This document shows positions 8,235 to 16,836 of a stretch of DNA of 64,000 nucleotides, in pieces. The DNA lies in contig NZ_BMVU01000033.1 of assembly GCF_014650875.1 (NCBI RefSeq), positions 40,930 through 104,929 on the forward strand, given 5' to 3'. The notes under the pieces were generated by a model, which was not told the DNA's origin, searched no databases, and saw only the letters and a program-made list of their open reading frames with translations. Both the position numbers and the translations under genes were made by a program. The DNA is from Streptomyces minutiscleroticus. GTDB taxonomy: Bacteria > Actinomycetota > Actinomycetes > Streptomycetales > Streptomycetaceae. Each line of letters starts with the position of its first letter. The first letter of the stretch is position 1.

Positions 8235-9511
8235 CAGTTGGTCCTCCAGACAGCGACGCGCCAGCGGGAGAGCCAGCCCCACAGCAGGCCCGCGACGAAG
8301 CCGACGAGCACCAGGACGCCCAGCAGCCACCAGCCGCGGCCGAGCCCGAACGACGCCACGTCGCCCGCCCCGTCCGGCCCGTCGACGACGTCGACGGTCA
8401 GCTCCAGGGGGAGGCCGGGCGTGCTCTGCACGCCGGAGGCGGCGGAGAAGGAGTGCGACACCTGGACGCACACGGTCTCGGCCGCGGGCTTCGCGTCGTC
8501 ATCGCCGTCGGCCTCGGCCTTCGGGTAGCGCAGGCCGGTGGAGACCACGTCGGTGCGGCCGGTGCCCGTCGCCTCGCCGCGCACGATCTCGCGGCCGTGC
8601 GTGGTCACGGCCCGCAGCAGCACGCCGTACCCGGGGTCCACGGCCCGGTCGGCCGACACGCTCGCCGAGACGCGCAGCTCCTGTCCGGCCGGGACGTCCA
8701 CGCGGTACCAGCGGTCCTGGGCGAACCCCACGCGGTCGGTGTAGAGGCCGGACTCCAGCCCGGGCGCCTTGGCGCAGGTGCCGGCGCCCTCGACGGCGAC
8801 CGGGGTCACCACGGGGTCGGCGGCCCGGTCGACCAGCTCGTTGACGCGGTCGGTGAGTTCGTCGGTGTGCTCCACCGAGGTGTACGTGCCGCCGGTCGCC
8901 TCGGCGATGCAGCTCAGCTGCTGCCGCAGCTTGGTGCTGGGCACCAGGCCGAGGGTGTCGATGGTGAGCCCGATCCCCCTGGCGGCGATCTCGCGGGCCA
9001 CCTCGCACGGGTCGAGCGGCTGGCAGGTGTCCTCTCCGTCGCTGATGAGGACGATGCGGCGGGAGCCGCCCTCGCCGTCGCCGAAGTCGCCGGCGGCGGC
9101 CTGCAGCGCGGGTCCGATGGGCGTCCAGCCGGTGGGGACGAGCGTCGCGACGGCGGTCTTGGCCTCCGTGCGGTCCAGCGGCCCCACCGGGTACAGCTGC
9201 TCGGTGTCCTTGCAGCCCGTCTTCCGGTCGTCGCCCGGGTACTCCGCGCCCAGGGTGCGGATGCCGAGCTCGACGTCCTCGGGCGTCGCGTCGAGGACCT
9301 CGTTGAACGCCTGCTTCGCCGCGGCCATGCGGGTGCCGCCGTCGATGTCCTTGGTCCGCATCGAGCCGCTGACGTCCAGGACGAGTTCGACCTGTGGCGC
9401 TGGTCGGTCCGCCGTTTCGTCGGCGGCGGCCGGGGCCGGCAGTGCGGCCCCGGCCGTCAGGACGGCGAGCAGGGCGCACGCTCCCGCCGCCAGCCGTTTT
9501 CTTGTGATCAT
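8234..9511 (-). CDS. secreted, membrane-anchored von Willebrand factor A domain protein
   Basis: This 425-residue protein begins with a signal peptide (MITRKRLAAGACALLAVLTAGAALPAPAAADE). A VWA domain at about residues 40-220 has the metal-ion-dependent adhesion motif LVLDVSGSM (D-x-S-x-S), TPIG with the MIDAS Thr and LISDGEDTC with the distal Asp. A beta-sandwich of about 150 residues follows (YRVDVPAGQELRVSASVS). The end has a transmembrane helix (GWWLLGVLVLVGFVAGLLWGW) and a basic tail. The topology places the VWA domain outside the cell, where it could bind a partner protein or substrate. It heads a two-gene operon with the protein ending at 7353. No MoxR ATPase is nearby, so it is not a standard MoxR-VWA system. 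Confidence 0.85.
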   Translation of the reverse strand: MITRKRLAAGACALLAVLTAGAALPAPAAADETADRPAPQVELVLDVSGSMRTKDIDGGTRMAAAKQAFNEVLDATPEDVELGIRTLGAEYPGDDRKTGCKDTEQLYPVGPLDRTEAKTAVATLVPTGWTPIGPALQAAAGDFGDGEGGSRRIVLISDGEDTCQPLDPCEVAREIAARGIGLTIDTLGLVPSTKLRQQLSCIAEATGGTYTSVEHTDELTDRVNELVDRAADPVVTPVAVEGAGTCAKAPGLESGLYTDRVGFAQDRWYRVDVPAGQELRVSASVSADRAVDPGYGVLLRAVTTHGREIVRGEATGTGRTDVVSTGLRYPKAEADGDDDAKPAAETVCVQVSHSFSAASGVQSTPGLPLELTVDVVDGPDGAGDVASFGLGRGWWLLGVLVLVGFVAGLLWGWLSRWRVAVWRTN

Positions 9512-9569
9512 CGGCGGATCCTACGGAACCGGCGGGCCGCCCTTCAAAACGAGTCCGGGGAGCGGGCCG

Positions 9570-11081
9570 TCACATGCCGTGCGCGGCAAGGGGATTGGGG
9601 ACCTCCGTCCACAGGTCGCCCGGCCGCTCCGGCGTCAGCCGCATCGCCGTCAGCGCCTTGGTGGGCAGCGGATCGCCGAGGAGCGCGGCGAGGTCGGGGG
9701 TGCGAGGCAGGTCCGGCGCGACCGCCGCGAGCGCCGCGCGCAGGGCCGGGGTCGAACCCGCCGTCGCGCCCAGCGAGCCGGTGACGAGCGAGCCGAACAG
9801 CTTGCGGCGCAGGGTCGCCTCGTCGTCCGTGACCAGCCGCCCCGACAGGTCGGGGACGCCGATGCCGTGCCGGGCGAGCCGGGCCGGGCTCACCCGGATG
9901 TCCGCCAGGTCGCGGTAGACCAGCCGGACCGGCGCGCCGGCGGGGGAGAGCACCACGAGGAGGTTCTGGCCGTGCGCCTCCAGCGCCACTCCCAGGTCGA
10001 GCAGGCGCAGCCCCACCGTCAGCACCAGCCGCGCGAAGCCGGCCGTCCACGCGGCGGAGCGGGGCAGGTCCGTCGTCGCGAGCGCGGCGACCGGCAGGAC
10101 CTGCTCGCCGGCGCCCGCGTACACCTCGGGCGACTCGCGCACCACGGCCGCCAGGTCCGGGCTGTGCGCGGTCGCCGCCCCGAGCGTGCGGGTGACGTGC
10201 AGCAGTCCGTCCAGCCGCCCGGCCAGCTCCTCCGCGAACGCCGACACCGCCCGGGACATGGCGACCGAGTACGTGGAGATGTCCCGGACGGCCGAGGTGA
10301 GCCGGGCGCTCAGGGCCGTCTTGACGTGCGGGCCGCCGGGCTCGGCGACCTCCAGGGTGCGCAGCGACATCAGCGGGTGCGCGGTGAGCGCCGCGTCCGC
10401 GGCGAGCGGCGCGTCCTTCAGCACGTGCCGCGCCTGCCACGGGTGCACGGGGATCAGCACGTGCCCGCCGTCCCGGTACGGCCACGCGCCCGTCACCAGG
10501 CACTCCCCGGCCGGTACTGAGGCGCGGAGGAGCTTCACCACGGGCCGGTGCTCCGGCCCGTACGCCAGCTGCTCGGCCGCCGAGAAGCCGGGCCGGGAGC
10601 GGCAGTTGGGGTGGAAGGGGTGGCCGTCGACGACGCGCTGCTCCCACTCCCGCAGGGCCGCGGGCCGCGGCAGCGGCGGCCGGCCAGCGCGCGACAGGGC
10701 CAGCGACGCGACGCTGTGCGCCAGTTCGCCGGCGAAGGGGAGGCTGTGCGGCAGCGCCAGCGCCGTCGTCAGCGCGGCCGGGTGGTCGTACACCGTGCCG
10801 TCCAGTTCCACTGCGGTGACCGAGTCGTCCGTCGCGTACGGGTCGGAGTGCGGGCCGTGCAGGCGCCGGCCGTCCGCGAGCCGGAGCACCGGGCCGTCGC
10901 GTCCGGCCTCGCGGCCGGTGACCCAGGGCAGCGGTTCGTGCACCAGGCCGCGCCACAGCCGGGTCAGCACGGCAGCGCGGGCGCCCGGCAGTCCGGCCGC
11001 GTACCGGTCGAGCAGGTCGGGGCGTACGGCGCGCAGTTCGGCGGCGAGGACGGCCTCGGCGGGGGGACGGGAAGGGGACAC
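9570..11081 (-). CDS. IucA/IucC-family NRPS-independent siderophore synthetase 1
   Basis: This 503-residue protein has the NIS synthetase fold. Such cytosolic enzymes adenylate a carboxylate, usually citrate or a derivative, and join it to an amine or alcohol. Motifs visible in order are DGHPFHPNCRSRPGF (ATP loop), PVHPWQARHV, KTALSARLTSAVRDIS with the nucleotide Lys, and LEAHGQNLLVVL with the metal and substrate residues. The C-terminal domain (FerA-like helical part, RKLFGSLVTG) is present. A GTG at 11081 is the start. The gene is divergent from a second NIS synthetase, with 83 bp between. No decarboxylase, monooxygenase, transporter or iron-box palindrome is visible nearby, so the product cannot be predicted. 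Confidence 0.87.
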   Translation of the reverse strand: MSPSRPPAEAVLAAELRAVRPDLLDRYAAGLPGARAAVLTRLWRGLVHEPLPWVTGREAGRDGPVLRLADGRRLHGPHSDPYATDDSVTAVELDGTVYDHPAALTTALALPHSLPFAGELAHSVASLALSRAGRPPLPRPAALREWEQRVVDGHPFHPNCRSRPGFSAAEQLAYGPEHRPVVKLLRASVPAGECLVTGAWPYRDGGHVLIPVHPWQARHVLKDAPLAADAALTAHPLMSLRTLEVAEPGGPHVKTALSARLTSAVRDISTYSVAMSRAVSAFAEELAGRLDGLLHVTRTLGAATAHSPDLAAVVRESPEVYAGAGEQVLPVAALATTDLPRSAAWTAGFARLVLTVGLRLLDLGVALEAHGQNLLVVLSPAGAPVRLVYRDLADIRVSPARLARHGIGVPDLSGRLVTDDEATLRRKLFGSLVTGSLGATAGSTPALRAALAAVAPDLPRTPDLAALLGDPLPTKALTAMRLTPERPGDLWTEVPNPLAAHGM

Positions 11082-11164
11082 GGCACGACTCCTGGCGGTG
11101 GGGACGGCGACGCGGTCGGGTACGACGTCGGGGATACTGATTGTCCGTACACCGGGGAAAACGG

Positions 11165-12706
11165 ATGGTTCGCATGGACTCCATGCACACCGGCCACTAC
11201 GTCGGGGCGAGCGCCGACGCGTACGCGGCCGCGCCGCTGCTCAACTGCCTGCTGCGGGAGGTGGGGACGCCCGCGCCGGGACACGGCGGGGAGCGGGTCT
11301 TCCGGCTGCCGCCGGACGGCCTGCTGCTGAGGGTGCGCGGCGGGCGCAGACCCGCCCGCCCGGAGGTGTACGACGCCGGGGCCTGGCACCGTATCGGCCA
11401 CTCCGAGCTGGTGAAGCTCACCGCCGACGTGCTGCGCCGGCACACGGGCCTGCCCAACTCCGAGCTGACCGCCGAGATGCTCGACAGCCGGGACGCCGTG
11501 GCGGCGGTCCTCGCCGAGCGGCAGGCCGTGCGGGACCGCAGGGCCGTGCCCGCCGACCTCTACCGCCGCTCGGAGCAGTCCCTGATCACCGGACACCCCT
11601 TCCACCCGGCGCCCAAGGCGCGCGGCGGGGGCCCGGCGGCGGCCTGGCTGCCCTACGCCCCGGAGGCGTACGCCCGCTTCTCGCTCGTCCTGCTCGGGGT
11701 ACGGCAGGACGCGGTGCGCGAGGAGGGCGACCTGCGGGCGCTGGACGCGCTCGGCGAGGCCCCGCCCGGCTACCGGCTGCTGCCCGCCCACCCCTGGCAG
11801 CTCGACCTGGTCGGCGCCGTGCCCGAGATCCGCGACGCCTTCGCCGACGGACGGCTGGTCCGGCTCGGCACCACCGCGTTCCGGGCGTGGCCCACGGCCG
11901 CCGTCCGCACGCTGTACGTGCCCAGCGCCGACCTGTTCGTGAAGTTCAGCCTCGACGTGCGCATCACCAACGACATCCGCCGGCTGTGGCGGCACGACCT
12001 GCGCAGGCTGCGCCGTACCGACGAGGCCGTCACCGCCGGGTTCGCCGCGCTGCCGGGGCGCGCCGCCTGGCTCGGCGACCGCGGCTACCGCACCGCGGAC
12101 TTCGCCTTCGAGGAACTGGCCGTCCTCGCCCGCGACGGTCTCGGCGGGCACCTCGTCCCCGGCGCCACGCCGCTGCTGGCCGCCGCGCTGGCGGAGGGCT
12201 TCGAGGGCAGCCCCCTGGACACGGCGCCCGACCCCGACGCCTGGTGGGCCGCGTACCTGCGCGAGGTCGTGCCGCCGGTCCTGGAGCTGTTCGCCCGCCA
12301 CGGCGTCGTCCTGGAGGCGCACCTGCAGAACTGCCTGGTCGCCGTGGACGCCGCCGGTATGCCCGTGCAGGCCCTCTTCCGGGACGCCGAGGGCGTGAAG
12401 ACGCTGCCGGAGACGGAGCGGGCCGCGGGCTGGGAGCGGCTCGTCTACACCCTGGTCGTCAACCACCTCGCCGAGCTGGCCGCGGCGCTGCGCGAGCGGC
12501 ACCCGGCGACGGACCCGTGGGCCGCCGTGCGCCGCGAGCTGGCGCGCCACACCGCCCTCGTCCCCGAGGCCGCGGACCTGCTCGACGCGCCCGCCCTGCC
12601 CGGCAAGACCAACCTCCTGCTGCGCTGGACGGGCGCGGACGGCGCCGCCGCCCGCTACCGGCCGCTGCCGAACCCGCTGCGGCACGCCGGGGCGACGACG
12701 GTGTGA
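11165..12706 (+). CDS. IucA/IucC-family NRPS-independent siderophore synthetase 2
   Basis: This second NIS synthetase has 513 residues. It has ITGHPFHPAPKARGG, LPAHPWQLDLV, the Lys/Ser/Arg block KFSLDVRITNDIRRL, and VVLEAHLQNCLVAVD followed by RDAEGVKTL. The C-terminal region closes with KTNLLLRW and PLPNPL. The motif spacing matches complete family members, so it should be active. The start is uncertain, because ATGs at 11165, 11174 and 11183 are all in frame. I chose 11165, which has a purine-rich stretch upstream. Sequence between this and synthetase 1 is modest, mainly at motifs, so they should act on different substrates or successive condensations of one siderophore. Confidence 0.87.
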   Translation: MVRMDSMHTGHYVGASADAYAAAPLLNCLLREVGTPAPGHGGERVFRLPPDGLLLRVRGGRRPARPEVYDAGAWHRIGHSELVKLTADVLRRHTGLPNSELTAEMLDSRDAVAAVLAERQAVRDRRAVPADLYRRSEQSLITGHPFHPAPKARGGGPAAAWLPYAPEAYARFSLVLLGVRQDAVREEGDLRALDALGEAPPGYRLLPAHPWQLDLVGAVPEIRDAFADGRLVRLGTTAFRAWPTAAVRTLYVPSADLFVKFSLDVRITNDIRRLWRHDLRRLRRTDEAVTAGFAALPGRAAWLGDRGYRTADFAFEELAVLARDGLGGHLVPGATPLLAAALAEGFEGSPLDTAPDPDAWWAAYLREVVPPVLELFARHGVVLEAHLQNCLVAVDAAGMPVQALFRDAEGVKTLPETERAAGWERLVYTLVVNHLAELAAALRERHPATDPWAAVRRELARHTALVPEAADLLDAPALPGKTNLLLRWTGADGAAARYRPLPNPLRHAGATTV

Positions 12707-12730
12707 CGCCCCGGGCGGCCACGCTCCGAC

Positions 12731-12766
12731 GCCCCGCGCGGGGCGGGGACGCCCCGTCCGCGGGGC
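12731..12766 (+). terminator. paired short GC hairpins after the siderophore synthetase
   Basis: GCCCCGCGCGGGGC (12731-12744) and a 6-4-6 hairpin GCCCCGTCCGCGGGGC (12751-12766) follow the stop codon at 12706. They are compact and GC-only, so they may terminate transcription, but at this base composition hairpins arise easily. Confidence 0.35.
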
Positions 12767-12804
12767 GGGGGGCGGCCGTCCGTCCCCGCCCCGGCCGGCT
12801 GATC

Positions 12805-12810
12805 TACAGT
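12805..12810 (+). promoter_or_regulatory. -10 hexamer of a probable leaderless promoter for the HipA-like gene
   Basis: TACAGT ends 7 nt before the GTG at 12818. This favours that start over the in-frame GTG at 12809. Confidence 0.5.
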
Positions 12811-12817
12811 GGCCGGT

Positions 12818-13741
12818 GTGCTGCGCGAAGTGACTGCCGTCCGATACGTGACCCCCCTGCGGGCGGGCGGCTCGGTGCCCGGCGTCGTCGAGGCCGACGA
12901 CCTCGGGACCTACGTCGTGAAGTTCACCGGCTCCGCGCAGGGCCGCAAGGCGCTGGTCGCCGAGGTGATCGTCGGCGAGCTGGCCCGCCGTCTCGGGCTG
13001 CGCGTGCCCGAGCTGGTGCTGGCCCACTTCGACCCGGCCGTCGCCGCCGACGAACCGCACCAGGAGGTCCAGGACCTCCTGCACGCCAGCGCCGGGCTCA
13101 ACCTGGGCATGGACTACCTGCCGGGCGCCCGCGACTTCGACCCGGAGGTCGCCGCCGCCTTCTCCGTCGACCCGCTGGAGGCGGGCCGGGTGGTCTGGCT
13201 CGACGCCCTCACCGCCAACGTCGACCGCACCGTGCACAGCTCCAACCTGTTGGTGTGGCCGACCTTCGGCGTCCAGCAGCCGAGGCTGTGGCTCATCGAC
13301 CACGGCGCGGCCCTCGTCTTCCACCACCGCTGGGACGCGGCGGACCCGGAGAAGGCGTACGACTTCCGCCACCACGCCCTCGGCGGCTACGGGCCCGACC
13401 TGCGCGCCGCCGACGCCGAGCTGGCGCCGCGGGTCACCGAGGAGCTGCTGCGCGCGGTCACCGCCGAGGTGCCCGACGCCTGGCTGGCCGGCGAGCCCGG
13501 GTTCGCGGCCCCCGACGACGTGCGCGAGGCCTACGTCCGGTACCTGTGCGCCCGGGTCGCGGTCTCCCCGGCCTGGCTGCCCACCGGCTTCCCGACGGCC
13601 GAGGAGCGGGAGGCGGAGGAGGCGCGGCGCGCGGCCCGCACCCTGAAGGGGCGGCCCGCCTGGCTCAAGCGCGTCCCCGACCTGCACGGCAAGCCGGCCG
13701 CCGCCCAGGACTGGTCGGTCCACCTCGACGAGAAGGGCTGA
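12818..13741 (+). CDS. HipA-like kinase-fold protein
   Basis: This protein of about 307 residues is related to the HipA-like (PI3/4-kinase-like) family found alone in actinobacteria. It has a nucleotide-binding Lys region (TYVVKFTGSAQGRKALVAEVIVGELARRLGLRVPE), the catalytic-loop segment WLDALTANVDRTVHSSNLLVW, in which DRT-x-SNLL recalls the D-x(3-4)-N motif, and LWLIDHGAALVFHH with the metal-binding Asp (LIDHG). The C-terminal 100 residues are helical. There is no HipB-like antitoxin next to it, so it is probably not a classical HipBA toxin. Its target is unknown. It is followed after 5 bp by the Rdx-family gene, which suggests a joint function. Confidence 0.75.
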   Translation: MLREVTAVRYVTPLRAGGSVPGVVEADDLGTYVVKFTGSAQGRKALVAEVIVGELARRLGLRVPELVLAHFDPAVAADEPHQEVQDLLHASAGLNLGMDYLPGARDFDPEVAAAFSVDPLEAGRVVWLDALTANVDRTVHSSNLLVWPTFGVQQPRLWLIDHGAALVFHHRWDAADPEKAYDFRHHALGGYGPDLRAADAELAPRVTEELLRAVTAEVPDAWLAGEPGFAAPDDVREAYVRYLCARVAVSPAWLPTGFPTAEEREAEEARRAARTLKGRPAWLKRVPDLHGKPAAAQDWSVHLDEKG

Positions 13742-13746
13742 GTTCC

Positions 13747-14055
13747 GTGGCCACCGCACACCGTGTCCTGATCGAGTACTGCACCCAGTGCCGCTGGCTG
13801 CCCAGGGCGGCCTGGCTCGCCCAGGAACTGCTCACCACCTTCGAGACCGAGCTGGACGAACTGGCGCTCAAGCCCGGCACCGGCGGCGTCTTCGTCGTCC
13901 GCGTCGACGACGAGGTGGTGTGGGACCGCCGCGAGCAGGGCTTCCCCGAGCCCACCGCCGTCAAGCGCCTCGTCCGCGACCGGGTGGCCCCGGGCAAGGC
14001 CCTGGGCCACTCGGAGCGCACGGGGGCGGAGGCGGCGGAACCCGCGGAGGGGTGA
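13747..14055 (+). CDS. Rdx/SelT-SelW-SelH family thioredoxin-like protein
   Basis: This 102-residue protein starts at GTG 13747, five bases after the kinase-like gene. The first 75 residues fit the Rdx family: a beta strand (RVLIEYCTQC) ends in the redox CxxC at Cys12 and Cys15, then come AWLAQELLTTFETELDELALKPGTGGVFVVRVDDEVVWDRREQGFPEP and VKRLVRDR. In this family CxxC often replaces Cys-x-x-Sec. Members are predicted cytosolic redox proteins. The C-terminal 25 residues are an acidic, Ala-rich tail. It is probably co-transcribed with the HipA-like gene. Confidence 0.85.
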   Translation: MATAHRVLIEYCTQCRWLPRAAWLAQELLTTFETELDELALKPGTGGVFVVRVDDEVVWDRREQGFPEPTAVKRLVRDRVAPGKALGHSERTGAEAAEPAEG

Positions 14056-14079
14056 GCGGGTCCCCGCCAGCCCGGGGGC

Positions 14080-15705
14080 TCAGCCGCGCAGCTGCTCGTA
14101 CGCGGGCAGCGTCAGGAAGTCCGCGTAGTCCTCGTCGAGCGAGACCGTCAGCAGCAGGTCGTGCGCCTGCTGCCACCTGCCGGCCGCGAAGGACTCCTCG
14201 CCCAGCTCGGCGCGGATGTTCGCCAGCTCCTCGGCGGCCACCTCGCGCGCCAGTTCCGGGGTGGCCTTCTCGCCGTTCTCGAACTCCACGCCCGCGTTGA
14301 TCCACTGCCAGATCTGGGAGCGGGAGATCTCGGCGGTGGCCGCGTCCTCCATGAGGTCGAAGATGGCGACGGCGCCGAGGCCGCGCAGCCAGGCCTCGAT
14401 GTAGCGGATGCCGACCTGCACGGCGTTGACCAGGCCCGCGTACGTCGGCTTGGCGTCGAGCGAGTCGATCGCGATCAGGTCGGCCGCCGTCACGTCGACG
14501 TCCTCGCGCAGCCGGTCCTTCTGGTGCGGCCGCTCGCCGAGGACCGCGTCGAAGGACTCCATGGCGATCGGCACCAGGTCCGGGTGCGCGACCCAGGAGC
14601 CGTCGAAGCCGTCGTGCGCCTCGCGGTCCTTGTCGGCCTTGACCTTCTCGAAGGCGACCTTGTTGACCTCCTCGTCGTGGCGCGAGGGGATGAACGCCGC
14701 CATGCCGCCGATCGCGTGCGCGCCGCGCTTGTGGCAGGTGCGCACGAGGAGTTCGGTGTACGCCCGCATGAAGGGGGCGGTCATCGTGACCGCGTTGCGG
14801 TCGGGCAGGACGAACCTCGGCCCGCCGTCACGGAAGTTCTTGACGATCGAGAAGAGGTAGTCCCAGCGGCCCGCGTTCAGCCCGGAGGCGTGGTCGCGCA
14901 GCTCGTAGAGGATCTCCTCCATCTCGTACGCCGCCGTGATCGTCTCGATCAGCACGGTCGCGCGGACGGTGCCCTGCGGGATGCCGAGGCGGTCCTGCGC
15001 GAAGACGAAGATCTCGTTCCAGAGGCGGGCCTCCAGGTACGACTCGGTCTTCGGCAGGTAGAAGTACGGGCCCTTGCCCAGGTCGATCAGGCGCCGGGCG
15101 TTGTGGAAGAAGTACAGGCCGAAGTCGACGAGGGCGCCCGGGACCGGGGTGCCGCCGGCGTCCACGAGGTGGCGCTCGTCCAGGTGCCAGCCGCGCGGGC
15201 GGGTGACGACCGTGGCCAGCTCCTCGTTCGGGCGCAGGGCGTACGACTTTCCGGTGCGCTCGTCGGTGAAGTCGATGCGGCGCTCGTAGGCGTCGATCAG
15301 GTTGAGCTGGCCGAGGACGACGTTCTTCCAGGTGGGGGCGGAGGCGTCCTCGAAGTCGGCGAGCCAGACCCGCGCGCCCGAGTTGAGCGCGTTGACGGTC
15401 ATCTTGCGGTCGGTGGGGCCGGTGATCTCCACGCGGCGGTCGTCCAGGGCGGCCGGGGCCGGGGCCACCCGCCAGGAGTCGTCGGCGCGGACGGCCGCCG
15501 TCTCCGGCAGGAAGTCCAGGGAGGAGGTGCGGGCGATCTCGGCGCGGCGCTCGGCGCGGCGGGCGAGGAGTGCGTTCCGCCGGGGCGTGAACCGCCGGTG
15601 CAGCTCGGCCACGAAGGCGAGCGCTGCGTCCGTGAGGACCTCCTCCTGCCGCGGCAGGGGCTCGGCGTCGACGATGGCCAGCGGGGACGGCGCTGGTGCG
15701 GACAT
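14080..15705 (-). CDS. aceB: malate synthase A
   Basis: This 541-residue protein has the full length of isoform A malate synthase, which joins glyoxylate and acetyl-CoA to malate in the cytosol. Signatures are DRKMTVNALNSGARVWLADFEDASAPTW, RPRGWHLDERHLV, the metal and catalytic region VLIETITAAYEMEEILYELRDHASGLN, and TCHKRGAHAIGGMAAFIPS. The C-terminal WQWINAGVEFENG and the ending TLPAYEQL are typical. The genomic context and a conserved 38-bp upstream element (15861-15898) shared with allR/allB suggest it disposes of glyoxylate released from allantoin rather than serving only the glyoxylate shunt. No isocitrate lyase is adjacent. Confidence 0.93.
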   Translation of the reverse strand: MSAPAPSPLAIVDAEPLPRQEEVLTDAALAFVAELHRRFTPRRNALLARRAERRAEIARTSSLDFLPETAAVRADDSWRVAPAPAALDDRRVEITGPTDRKMTVNALNSGARVWLADFEDASAPTWKNVVLGQLNLIDAYERRIDFTDERTGKSYALRPNEELATVVTRPRGWHLDERHLVDAGGTPVPGALVDFGLYFFHNARRLIDLGKGPYFYLPKTESYLEARLWNEIFVFAQDRLGIPQGTVRATVLIETITAAYEMEEILYELRDHASGLNAGRWDYLFSIVKNFRDGGPRFVLPDRNAVTMTAPFMRAYTELLVRTCHKRGAHAIGGMAAFIPSRHDEEVNKVAFEKVKADKDREAHDGFDGSWVAHPDLVPIAMESFDAVLGERPHQKDRLREDVDVTAADLIAIDSLDAKPTYAGLVNAVQVGIRYIEAWLRGLGAVAIFDLMEDAATAEISRSQIWQWINAGVEFENGEKATPELAREVAAEELANIRAELGEESFAAGRWQQAHDLLLTVSLDEDYADFLTLPAYEQLRG

Positions 15706-15860
15706 GAGCTGTCACTTCCTTCAGCGGGCTGCGTGCGCGGACCACGCGGACCGGGCCGGGCGGCGGGGGCCGCGTGCGGGCGGCGGGACGGAGGCACTCG
15801 GTGCCGGAGCCGCCGGAGCGGTCGCCGACCCCGGAACGGCCTCCGGGAAGCGGCCGGACG

Positions 15861-15898
15861 CTTCTGGTTAGTGGATAGTAGTTTCCTCATGGTGGAAG
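15861..15898 (-). promoter_or_regulatory. AllR-type operator upstream of aceB
   Basis: The element starts CTTCTGGTTAGTGGA and ends TTTCCTCATGGTGGAAG, an imperfect TTTC/GGAA palindrome. It aligns over 38 bp with the copy at 18126-18163 (CTTCTGGTAAGTGAA, then TTTCGTTTTGTGGAAA). It lies about 155 bp upstream of the aceB start. The copies share a +-strand orientation. Confidence 0.65.
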
Positions 15899-16005
15899 TT
15901 CAATGGTTTGTTGATGTCGAGACTCTTCGCGTCGACGCACACAGGACATGAGGCGGCGCGCGGCGCGGGGCCCGCGAGGACCCGCGCCCCGGCTCGCTCC
16001 AGGTG

Positions 16006-16605
16006 TCATTCCAGGTGCACCAGGTCCTCCTCGGTGTCGATGTCATGGGCGCGGGCGACGTCCCCGCACTCGACCAGGGCGACGTCCGCCGCGTGCTCCC
16101 GCAGATAGGCGCGCGCCCCCTGGTCGCCCACCGCCCCCGCCGCGACCGCCGCCCAGTGGTCCCGGCCGAACAGGACGGGGTGGCCGCGCCGGCCGCCGTA
16201 CGCCGCCGCGGCCAGCGAGGCGGGCGAGCCGTACGCGGCGAGGACGCGGGCGACGGCCTCGGGCCCGATGCCCGGCTGGTCGACGAGCGAGACGAGCGCG
16301 GCCCGCGCGCCCGTCCCGGCGAGCGAGGCGAGCCCGGCCCGCAGCGAGGAGCCCATGCCCTCCTCCCACCGCGGGTTGTCGACCAGGACGCAGCCGGGCA
16401 GTTCGGCCCGCTCCCTCACGGTGTCCGCCCGCGCGCCCAGGACCACGTGGATCCGTGCGCAGCCGGCCGCGCGCAGCACCTCGGCCGCGTGGTCGACGAG
16501 GAGGCGGCCCCGGTGCTCCAGCAGCGCCTTGGGGCGCCCGCCGAGCCGCCGTCCGCCGCCGCCCGCCAGCAGCAGGCCGGCGATCTGGTGATCGTTGTCG
16601 GTCAT
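16006..16605 (-). CDS. MobA/MocA-like nucleotidyltransferase
   Basis: This 199-residue protein has the NTP-transferase signature LLLAGGGGRRLGGRPKALLEHRGRLLVD at residues 11-38. NPRWEEGMGSSLRAGL and LVSLVDQPGIGPEAV, in which the DQP segment holds metal-binding residues, are characteristic of MocA/CoxC-type enzymes. GRRGHPVLFGRDHW follows. Such cytosolic enzymes load CTP or GTP on molybdopterin for molybdenum hydroxylases, and actinobacterial homologues often lie near xanthine dehydrogenase and purine genes. That fits the neighbouring allantoin cluster, although no xanthine dehydrogenase gene lies in this window. The ATG at 16605 was chosen by homology of the first strand. Another ATG lies four codons upstream. 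Confidence 0.82.
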   Translation of the reverse strand: MTDNDHQIAGLLLAGGGGRRLGGRPKALLEHRGRLLVDHAAEVLRAAGCARIHVVLGARADTVRERAELPGCVLVDNPRWEEGMGSSLRAGLASLAGTGARAALVSLVDQPGIGPEAVARVLAAYGSPASLAAAAYGGRRGHPVLFGRDHWAAVAAGAVGDQGARAYLREHAADVALVECGDVARAHDIDTEEDLVHLE

Positions 16606-16836
16606 GTCCCCCTGCATACCCGACCGCATACCCGGCCCGGACCGGGCGCACCGGGGAACCCCGGTGGACGGGCCGGTGCCGTGGGACTGAATTTCGGTCA
16701 GTCCGGTGGCGCCGCGGCGGCGAGTGGCGTTTACTGGCCCGCGTCCCCGGCGCCGACGGCGCGCGGGGGCGCTCGCGGGAGAGCGGGTCAGGGGCGTACG
16801 CAGGACTCGCGCACGACGGCGTGCGAAGGGGGAGCT

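Noticed and set aside
8168..9784. 538-codon open frame opposite the VWA gene
   Set aside because: The minus-strand frame has the VWA motifs, signal peptide and anchor; the plus frame is a shadow.
11082..11164. Iron-box (DmdR/IdeR) operator between the siderophore synthetases
   Set aside because: I searched for a TTAGGTTAGGCTAACCTAA-like palindrome and found nothing close.
12818..14055. HipBA toxin-antitoxin locus
   Set aside because: No HipB-like HTH gene precedes the kinase-like gene; the partner is an Rdx protein.
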